Source: Gemmatimonadaceae bacterium
GTDB lineage: Bacteria; Gemmatimonadota; Gemmatimonadetes; Gemmatimonadales; Gemmatimonadaceae
Length of the DNA: 11,444 bases
Assembly (NCBI GenBank): GCA_013820975.1
Contig: JACDHQ010000025.1
Coordinates: forward strand, 1-11,444
Reading direction: 5' to 3'
Below are positions 5,780 to 11,444 of this stretch, one piece after another (the stretch's first letter is position 1; each line of letters starts with the position of its first letter). The position numbers and the translations under genes were made by a program. Below the pieces are notes generated by a model. It saw only the letters and a program-made list of their open reading frames with translations. It made no database searches and was not told the DNA's origin.

Positions 5780-7241
5780 GCGTCGCGCCGTCGTCATCGG
5801 GTCGGGGTTCGGCGGCCTGGCCGCGGCGATCCGCCTCCGGGCGCGCGGATACGGCGTCACGGTGCTCGAGGCGCTCGACCAGCCGGGCGGCCGGGCGCGC
5901 GTCTTCAAGCGCGATGGCTACACGTTCGACGCGGGGCCGACGGTCATCACGGCGCCGTACCTCATCGACGAGCTCTTCGCGCTGCTCGGCCGCGACCCGC
6001 GCGACTACTTCGAGCTCGTGTCGATAGACCCGTTCTACCGCATCGTCTTTCACGACGGCTCGACCTTCGACTATTCCGGCGACGAGGAACGGCTGCTCGC
6101 CGAGATCGAGCGGCTGTCGCCGGCGGATGTGGACGGGTACCGCCGCCTCGCGAAGCATGCAGAGCGCATCTTCGACGTGGGGTACACGCAGCTCGCCGAC
6201 CGCCCCTTTCACCGCCTCACGCAGATGCTGCGCGTGCTGCCCGACATGGTGCGCCTCGGCAGCCAGCGGTCGGTGTACGACACCGTCGCGCGCTACATCA
6301 AGGACGACCGGCTTCGCCAGGCACTCACCTTCGAGCCGCTGCTCGTCGGGGGCAGTCCCTTTCGCACGACGTCGATCTACCTGCTCATCCACTGGCTCGA
6401 GCGGAAGTGGGGCGTGCACTTCGCCCGGGGCGGGACGACCTCGATCGTCAACGCGCTGGTCGCGCTGCTGGCGGATGCAGGCGCCGAGGTGCGCATGAAT
6501 GCTGCGGCCGAGGAGATCGTGGTTCGCGATGGCCGCGTGGCCGGCGTGCGCATCGCCGGCGGCGAGGTGGTGGAGGCCGAGGTGGTCGTCTCGAACGCCG
6601 ACCCGACGTTCACGTACTCGCAGCTGCTGCCGCCGTCGGCACGGCCTCGCCACGACGACCGCCGGCTGCGTCGCGGACGCCAGTCGATGGGGTTGTTCGT
6701 GGGCTACTTCGGCGCCGCGCGGACGTGGCCCGAGCTGGTGCACCACACGATCGTGCTTGGCCCCCGCTACGAGCCGCTGCTCGACGACATCTTCCGCCGC
6801 CGCGTGCTCGCCGACGACTTCTCGATGTACGTGCACGCGCCCACCCGCACCGATCCGTCGCTCGCGCCACCGGGCCACGAGACGTTCTATGTGCTTTCCC
6901 CGGTCCCCAACGCCGTGAGTGGGGTCAACTGGGACGCGGAGCGCGAGCCCTACTTCGACCGGCTGCTCGCGTCGCTCGAGACCCGGCTGATCCCGGGCCT
7001 CGGCGAGGCGATCACGACGCGTTTCTCGATGACCCCGCTGGAATTCGCGCGCGACCTCAACAGCCCGGACGGCGCGGCATTCGGGCCCGAGCCGCTGCTC
7101 ACCCAGTCGGCCTGGTTCCGGTATCACAACAAGTCCCCCGACGTGGCGGGGCTGTACTTCGTGGGGGCTGGAACGCACCCGGGCGCCGGCGTGCCCGGCG
7201 TGCTCAACTCGGCAAAGGTGCTGGACCGGCTTCTCGGCTAG
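5772..7241 (+). CDS. crtI: Phytoene desaturase (CrtI family)
   Basis: The 489-residue FAD enzyme introduces double bonds into phytoene, normally up to lycopene, at the membrane surface. The N-terminal dinucleotide fold is GSGFGGLAAA at 10-19, followed by the QPGGRARVF and DAGPTVIT blocks typical of CrtI. The C-terminal flavin signature GLYFVGAGTHPGAGVPGV lies at 460-477. The length is normal for the family. The start is GTG at 5772, which overlaps the last 8 bases of the regulator gene; an open frame extends upstream in that gene, but GTG gives exactly the expected N-terminus. Co-transcription with carH is likely, so desaturase and regulator should be induced together. CrtI relatives include CrtD-type 3,4-desaturases and CrtO ketolases; crtB nearby favours phytoene desaturase, but the number of steps cannot be told. 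Confidence 0.93.
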   Translation: MTERRAVVIGSGFGGLAAAIRLRARGYGVTVLEALDQPGGRARVFKRDGYTFDAGPTVITAPYLIDELFALLGRDPRDYFELVSIDPFYRIVFHDGSTFDYSGDEERLLAEIERLSPADVDGYRRLAKHAERIFDVGYTQLADRPFHRLTQMLRVLPDMVRLGSQRSVYDTVARYIKDDRLRQALTFEPLLVGGSPFRTTSIYLLIHWLERKWGVHFARGGTTSIVNALVALLADAGAEVRMNAAAEEIVVRDGRVAGVRIAGGEVVEAEVVVSNADPTFTYSQLLPPSARPRHDDRRLRRGRQSMGLFVGYFGAARTWPELVHHTIVLGPRYEPLLDDIFRRRVLADDFSMYVHAPTRTDPSLAPPGHETFYVLSPVPNAVSGVNWDAEREPYFDRLLASLETRLIPGLGEAITTRFSMTPLEFARDLNSPDGAAFGPEPLLTQSAWFRYHNKSPDVAGLYFVGAGTHPGAGVPGVLNSAKVLDRLLG

Positions 7242-7265
7242 CCCCTGTTAGATTGCCCCGCAGCC

Positions 7266-7284
7266 TGGCTGCGCCGCGCGGCCA
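7266..7284 (+). other. Hairpin downstream of crtI
   Basis: A stem of eight pairs (one T-G wobble) with a CCG loop forms from TGGCTGCG and CGCGGCCA, 25 bases after the crtI stop. No T-tract follows. It could end the carH-crtI transcript or sit in the leader of the aconitase gene. TAGATT at 7249-7254 just before it resembles a -10 but has no convincing -35. Nothing else stands out in 7242-7353. Confidence 0.35.
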
Positions 7285-7353
7285 GTGGCTCCGTTCGTCA
7301 CCGTCCCTCCTGCTGCAGGTGGCGGGAGCGACCTCGCTCAGTGCGAGACCGAA

Positions 7354-10143
7354 ATGACCACGATCAACTCGTTTGGCAGCCGTGCGACCCTCGACGTTGC
7401 CGGCACGCGCTACACGATGTACCGGCTGGATGCGCTCCGCGCCATCAGCGGCAGCACCGTGGACCGACTCCCCTTCTCGCTGAAGATCCTCCTCGAGAAC
7501 CTCCTCCGGAACGAGGACGACGCGTTCGTGAAGCGCGCCGACATCGAGGCAATGGCGACCTGGAACACGCAGCGGATGGTCGAGAAGGAGATTGCCTTCC
7601 GCACGGCCCGCGTGCTCCTGCAGGACTTCACCGGCGTGCCCGCCGTCGTCGACCTCGCCGCGATGCGCGATGCGATCGTCGCGCTCGGCGGCGATCCGAC
7701 GAAGATCAACCCGCTGCAGCCGGTGGACCTCGTCATCGACCACTCGGTGCAGGTTGACGAGTACGGCACCGATGCCGCCTTCCTGCTGAACACCAACCTC
7801 GAGATGGAGCGCAACAAGGAGCGCTACGTCTTCCTGAAGTGGGGGCAGAAGGCATTCGAGAACTTCCGCGTCGTGCCGCCGGGCACGGGCATCTGCCACC
7901 AGGTGAACCTCGAATACCTCGGTCAGGTGGCGATGGTCGCGACCGTCGGCGGCGAGCGCGTGGTGTATCCCGATTCGCTGGTCGGCACCGACTCCCACAC
8001 GACGATGATCAACGGCCTCGGCGTCCTCGGATGGGGCGTCGGCGGCATCGAGGCCGAGGCGGCGATGCTCGGCCAGCCGATCTCGATGCTGATTCCCGAG
8101 GTGGTGGGATTCAAGTTCACCGGCAAGCTGCCGCCGGGTGCCACGGCGACCGACCTCGTGCTGACCGTCACCGAGATACTGCGCAAGAAGAAGGTCGTCG
8201 GCAAGTTCGTCGAGTTCTACGGGACGGGGCTCACGTCCCTGCCGCTCGCCGATCGTGCGACGATCGCGAACATGGCACCGGAGTACGGCGCGACGATGGG
8301 CTTCTTCCCCGTCGACGCCGAGACGCTGCGCTACATGCGCCTGAGCGGCCGCCCGGAGGAGCTCGTGCAGCTTGCCGAGGCGTACACGAAGGAGCAGGGG
8401 CTCTTCCGCACCGACGCCACTCCCGATCCCGTCTTCACCGACTCGCTGGAGCTCGACCTCTCGACTGTCGAGCCGTCGCTCGCCGGGCCGAAGCGCCCGC
8501 AGGACCGGGTGCCCCTCTCGCGGGCCGCGGCGATGTACCAGGAGGCCCTCGCGGCCGACCTGGGCACGACCGGTGCGGCCGCCCTCGCGACCGTCCGCAA
8601 GGTTGCCAATGCGAGCACGAAGCCGGAGCAGGCGGCGGTGGCGGTGGCCATCAGCGCGGAGCAGGCGGCGCGCAGCGAGGACGGCGTGCGCGTCACGTAT
8701 GGCGACGAGACGTTCATGCTCCGGAACGGAGCCGTCGTCATCGCGGCGATCACGAGCTGCACGAACACGTCGAACCCGGCGGTCATGCTGGCGGCGGGCA
8801 TGCTCGCCCGCAACGCGGTGAAGAAGGGGCTGACGACGAAGCCGTGGGTGAAGACGTCCACGGCGCCAGGTTCCCGTGTCGTGGCCGAGTACTATGCCGC
8901 CGCCGGGGTGCAGGAGTATCTCGACGCGCTCGGCTTCAACATCGTCGGCTATGGCTGCACGACCTGCATCGGCAACTCGGGCCCCCTGCCCGAGCCGATC
9001 CAGGCGGCGATCGAGGAGCACAAGCTCGTCACCTGCGCCGTGCTCTCCGGCAACCGGAACTTCGAGGGGCGCGTCAATCCGCACACGCGGTTCAACTACC
9101 TGGCGTCGCCGCCGCTCGTCGTGGCGTACGCCCTTGCCGGACGCATGGATCTCGACCTGCTGCGCGAGCCGATCGGCATCGGCAACGACGGCCCGGTCTT
9201 CCTGCGCGACATCTGGCCCTCGGCAGCCGACGTGCAGGAGGAGATCAATCGCAGCGTGCGGGCGGAATTCTTTCGGGCGCAGTACGCCGACGTGTTCAAG
9301 GGCGACGAGTTCTGGCAGACGCTCGAGTTCCCCACCGGACAGACGTACGCCTGGGCGGACGACAGCACCTACGTGAAGAACCCGCCGTACTTCGACGGCA
9401 TGACGATGACGCCGCCCGGGGTGAAGCAGGTCCAGGGCGCCAGGGCGCTCGCACTGCTCGGCGACTCCATCACGACCGACCACATCTCGCCCGCCGGCAA
9501 CATTCCGGCGGCGGGCCCGGCGGGCAAGTGGCTCCTCGAGCAGGGGGTCGCGCGCAAGGACTTCAATTCGTACGGCGCACGGCGCGGCAACCACGAGGTG
9601 ATGATGCGCGGCACGTTCGCCAACATCCGCCTGCGCAACGAGATGGTCCCGGGCACCGAGGGGGGATGGACGCGCATGGACGCGGACGGCGCGCCGACGT
9701 TCATCTACGATGCCGCGATGGCATACCAGCGTACAGGCACGCCGCTCGTGATCGTGGCGGGCAAGGAGTACGGCACCGGGTCGTCACGCGACTGGGCAGC
9801 GAAGGGCACCGTGCTGCTCGGCGTCCGCGCCGTGATCGCGGAGAGCTTTGAGCGGATCCATCGCTCGAACCTCGTCGGAATGGGGGTGCTACCGCTCGAG
9901 TTCACCGGTGGCGACACTCGCCTGTCGCTCGGGCTCAGCGGATTCGAGACGTATGACATCGAGGGGCTGGGCGACGACCTCAAGCCGCGGCAGACGCTGA
10001 AGGTCCGGGCGACCGCGACAGATGGCACGTCGCAGACGTTCAAGGTGGTCTGCCGGATCGACACGCCGGAGGAACTCAACTACTTCACCCACGGCGGAAT
10101 CCTGCCCTACGTCCTGCGGTCGCTCGTGGGCGGACGTGCGTGA
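7354..10143 (+). CDS. acnA: Aconitate hydratase (AcnA/IRP1 type)
   Basis: The 929-residue enzyme interconverts citrate and isocitrate in the TCA cycle using a [4Fe-4S] cluster in the cytoplasm. Cluster ligands are Cys469 in ITSCTNTSNP and Cys535 and Cys538 in YGCTTCIGNSGPL; the 66-residue gap between the first two equals that in IRP1. Other family blocks are DSHTTMINGLGVLGWGVGG, SITTDHISPAGNI, NSYGARRGNHEVMMRGTF with the substrate-binding arginine, and YGTGSSRDWAAKG. It is a little longer than E. coli AcnA, the extra residues lying before Cys469. The start chosen is ATG 7354 (MTTINSFGS), matching the family N-terminus; a GTG at 7285 would add 23 residues with no homology I recognise. AcnA proteins that lose the cluster can bind mRNA, but nothing here tests that. 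A hairpin terminator follows. There is no obvious functional link to the carotenoid genes. Confidence 0.97.
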   Translation: MTTINSFGSRATLDVAGTRYTMYRLDALRAISGSTVDRLPFSLKILLENLLRNEDDAFVKRADIEAMATWNTQRMVEKEIAFRTARVLLQDFTGVPAVVDLAAMRDAIVALGGDPTKINPLQPVDLVIDHSVQVDEYGTDAAFLLNTNLEMERNKERYVFLKWGQKAFENFRVVPPGTGICHQVNLEYLGQVAMVATVGGERVVYPDSLVGTDSHTTMINGLGVLGWGVGGIEAEAAMLGQPISMLIPEVVGFKFTGKLPPGATATDLVLTVTEILRKKKVVGKFVEFYGTGLTSLPLADRATIANMAPEYGATMGFFPVDAETLRYMRLSGRPEELVQLAEAYTKEQGLFRTDATPDPVFTDSLELDLSTVEPSLAGPKRPQDRVPLSRAAAMYQEALAADLGTTGAAALATVRKVANASTKPEQAAVAVAISAEQAARSEDGVRVTYGDETFMLRNGAVVIAAITSCTNTSNPAVMLAAGMLARNAVKKGLTTKPWVKTSTAPGSRVVAEYYAAAGVQEYLDALGFNIVGYGCTTCIGNSGPLPEPIQAAIEEHKLVTCAVLSGNRNFEGRVNPHTRFNYLASPPLVVAYALAGRMDLDLLREPIGIGNDGPVFLRDIWPSAADVQEEINRSVRAEFFRAQYADVFKGDEFWQTLEFPTGQTYAWADDSTYVKNPPYFDGMTMTPPGVKQVQGARALALLGDSITTDHISPAGNIPAAGPAGKWLLEQGVARKDFNSYGARRGNHEVMMRGTFANIRLRNEMVPGTEGGWTRMDADGAPTFIYDAAMAYQRTGTPLVIVAGKEYGTGSSRDWAAKGTVLLGVRAVIAESFERIHRSNLVGMGVLPLEFTGGDTRLSLGLSGFETYDIEGLGDDLKPRQTLKVRATATDGTSQTFKVVCRIDTPEELNYFTHGGILPYVLRSLVGGRA

Positions 10144-10179
10144 GTGACTCAGATGGTTTTCGAGCGGCGAGGACCGGTT

Positions 10180-10243
10180 CGCCACCGACAACGGCACTCG
10201 CTGAGGTAGGCTGACGGGACGAGAGGTGGCCGCCACCGACAAC
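10180..10243. repeat. 13-bp direct repeat after acnA
   Basis: CGCCACCGACAAC occurs at 10180-10192 and again at 10231-10243, 51 bp apart start to start. The second copy also forms GGTGGC-C-GCCACC with the bases before it. This lies in the 143-base gap between acnA and the DUF1003 gene; no gene is visible in the gap. Confidence 0.6.
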
Positions 10244-10250
10244 TGCTCGA

Positions 10251-10277
10251 GAGGCCGTCCGGAAACCGGGCGGCCTC
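10251..10277. terminator. Shared hairpin terminator between acnA and the DUF1003 gene
   Basis: GAGGCCGTCCGG (10251-10262) pairs with CCGGGCGGCCTC (10266-10277) over 12 positions, with one T-G wobble, around an AAA loop. GTTGCGTTGT follows on the plus strand. It sits between convergent genes, 9 bases past the stop of the minus-strand gene, so it may serve both. Confidence 0.75.
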
Positions 10278-10286
10278 GTTGCGTTG

Positions 10287-10868
10287 TCATTCAGGCGGCA
10301 GCTTCTTCTTGCGCCACGTGCTCATTGCCTTGATCTCGTCGAGCAGCCCTTCCTCGATGAGCTTCACGTCGAGCGGCTCGAGCATTTCGTGCAGGTCGGG
10401 ATCCTTGCCGACGACGTGACCGAGGCGAGTGTAGAGACCGGAGACCAGCTGGAGGGTCTTGGTCACTTCCTCCTCCATCCGCAGGCTCACCTGCAGCGAG
10501 AGTTCCTCGCGTAGCTCGGCGATCGCGGATTCGCGCTTCTGCGACATCAGCACGAAGATGGAGAGGAAGATCGCCTCGAGCGACACGACCAGCGTCAGGA
10601 AGCCGAACGGATAGGGATCAAAGGGCGTCATGCCGAGCATGCCCGTGTTGATCAGGATCCAGATGGCGAACCAGATGACGTGGAAAAAGAGGAACGGCGT
10701 GGACGACGCAACGTCGTTCAGCGCGTCGGCCGCGATCTGGAGCGCCGTGCGGTGTGCGGCATGCTGCGCCTTGATCGCCCCGAAGGCACGGTTGGCGACG
10801 AACCGCCGGCGACGGCGATCGGGGGAATCATCTGCAGCGGGTGTCGGGATTCCGACCGGCTCATCCAT
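10287..10868 (-). CDS. DUF1003 family membrane protein
   Basis: The 193-residue protein has an Arg-rich N-terminus (RRRRR at 18-22), two membrane helices at about 57-76 and 88-108, and a charged C-terminal half likely to be helical and cytoplasmic. The loop and second helix carry the DUF1003 signature FDPYPFGFLTLVVSLEAIFL (83-102) ending in LMSQKR (107-112). Family members are widespread two-helix proteins without an agreed function; I do not assign one. Residues 111-145, rich in Glu, Leu and Arg, could form a coiled coil. The start ATG 10868 is the only one before the first helix; no clear ribosome site is seen. The upstream unrecognised gene ends 54 bases before it on the same strand, so the two may be co-transcribed. 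Confidence 0.88.
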   Translation of the reverse strand: MDEPVGIPTPAADDSPDRRRRRFVANRAFGAIKAQHAAHRTALQIAADALNDVASSTPFLFFHVIWFAIWILINTGMLGMTPFDPYPFGFLTLVVSLEAIFLSIFVLMSQKRESAIAELREELSLQVSLRMEEEVTKTLQLVSGLYTRLGHVVGKDPDLHEMLEPLDVKLIEEGLLDEIKAMSTWRKKKLPPE

Positions 10869-10922
10869 GAAGGGCGCACCGGGCGAAATCCGTGCCCTGC
10901 GCCGGCGAGTGACCGCGGCCAG

Positions 10923-11357
10923 CTACCCTGCGGCTGCGATCCGCCGCACAGCGAGACGGGCTGCCTCCCGCTCACCCCACGTCGGGGCCATCTCGCGCGC
11001 GCCGGCGGTGCACTTCATGTCCGGTGTCGCGGCGTTGGGCGCACCGCCGAGCGGCAGCCAGGCCATCACGCAACGGGTGAGTGCGGTGACCTCCTCCTCG
11101 CTCAGCGACGGCTGCAGTCGCGCCGATCCACCGGGCGACGTCCCAGGCGCGGGGATCACGGGAAAGCTTCCGCTCGCGGTGCCGGTGCCCGCGATGCTCG
11201 CGCGCAGCTTGTCCGCGGCCTCCTTCGCGAATGCCGAAAGCTTGAGCTGCGTCGTTTGCTGGCGGATGTCGCCACGATAGAGGGAATGGACGCCTGCGGC
11301 GACGTCGCGGACGAGAGCCCTGACGATCTCGTCGATCCTGGAGTCGAGTTCAGACAT
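10923..11357 (-). CDS. Unrecognised 144-residue soluble protein
   Basis: I do not recognise this protein. It has a helical N-terminal part (residues 1-56, starting MSELDSRIDEIVRALVRDV), a linker rich in Gly, Ser, Pro and Thr (57-84), and a C-terminal part (85-144) with two cysteines, Cys96 in LTRCVMAW and Cys116 in DMKCTAG. There is no signal peptide or membrane segment. The start is ATG 11357; a frame open to 11429 runs through a terminator hairpin and is rejected. TACCTT ends 6 bases before the ATG and would start transcription at about the A of the ATG, so the mRNA may have no leader, which fits the absence of a ribosome site. The DUF1003 gene follows on the same strand. Codon use fits a real gene: third positions are GC-rich. 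Confidence 0.7.
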   Translation of the reverse strand: MSELDSRIDEIVRALVRDVAAGVHSLYRGDIRQQTTQLKLSAFAKEAADKLRASIAGTGTASGSFPVIPAPGTSPGGSARLQPSLSEEEVTALTRCVMAWLPLGGAPNAATPDMKCTAGAREMAPTWGEREAARLAVRRIAAAG

Positions 11358-11363
11358 GGCGCC

Positions 11364-11393
11364 AAGGTAGCGCTTGCTTGGGTGACGTGAAAA
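11364..11393 (-). promoter_or_regulatory. Candidate promoter for the 144-residue protein, leaderless
   Basis: On the minus strand TTTTCA at 11393-11388 and TACCTT at 11369-11364 are 18 bases apart. A start 7 bases after the -10 falls on the ATG at 11357. The -35 is made of the T-run of the preceding terminator. Both boxes are imperfect. Confidence 0.4.
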
Positions 11394-11415
11394 GGGGCCG
11401 GGAAATCCCGGCCCC
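11394..11415 (-). terminator. Intrinsic terminator of a minus-strand gene beyond the right edge
   Basis: GGGGCCGGG (11394-11402) and CCCGGCCCC (11407-11415) form a nine-pair stem with a four-base loop. On the minus strand TTTTC follows directly, the classic intrinsic layout. It must belong to a gene lying to the right. The remaining bases 11416-11444 are C-rich and show nothing else. Confidence 0.75.
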
Positions 11416-11444
11416 TCCTCCCCCACCACCCCACACCCCAGGCG

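Noticed and set aside
7339..7344. CAGTGC before acnA as an iron-responsive element loop
   Set aside because: With CAGTG as the apical loop the upper stem does not pair (one wobble, then mismatches) and there is no bulged C; only a different five-pair hairpin forms.
7204..9594. A nearly 800-codon open frame on the minus strand opposite acnA
   Set aside because: It mirrors the codon structure of acnA, has no recognisable domain, and is rich in Arg, His and Asp.

Overview
The window is a GC-rich bacterial chromosome segment, densely packed, with no phage, IS, CRISPR or RNA genes visible. A CarH-type B12 photoregulator next to genes for an acyclic, hydrated carotenoid (cruF-like, crtB, idi, crtI) suggests Gemmatimonadota; Gemmatimonas aurantiaca is known to make oscillol-type carotenoid glycosides. 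Deinococcota also carry cruF/crtB/crtI, so the assignment is an inference from gene content and base composition only.

Layout. (1) 1-173: end of a small two-helix membrane protein, followed by a perfect 13-bp hairpin. (2) 247-2409, plus strand: a patatin-like lipid hydrolase with a ferredoxin domain fused to its C-terminus, then an M20 metallohydrolase that starts at or just after the patatin stop. (3) 2435-4745, minus strand: an overlapping operon cruF-like > crtB > idi, which converges on the M20 gene. (4) 4746-4846: a divergent control region, AT-rich against its surroundings, holding a perfect 17-bp inverted repeat. Its arms contain TTGACA and TGGACA 11 bp apart. (5) 4847-7241, plus strand: carH-like regulator and crtI, overlapping by 8 bp. 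(6) 7354-10143, plus strand: aconitase of the AcnA/IRP1 type, closed by a hairpin terminator shared with the opposing gene. (7) 10287-11357, minus strand: a DUF1003 membrane protein and, upstream of it, an unrecognised 144-residue protein. A minus-strand terminator for a gene beyond the right edge lies at 11394-11415.

How the genes work together. Idi supplies DMAPP from IPP, CrtB joins two GGPP into phytoene, CrtI desaturates phytoene, and the CruF-like protein hydrates the chain ends. The regulator has both cobalamin motifs of CarH (W-x9-EH and E-x-H-x2-G). The repeats in the divergent region overlap a TTGACA element, so the natural model is dark repression by adenosylcobalamin-bound regulator and light-triggered expression of both arms. 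The patatin-ferredoxin fusion and the architecture of the divergent operator are the two points most worth following up.
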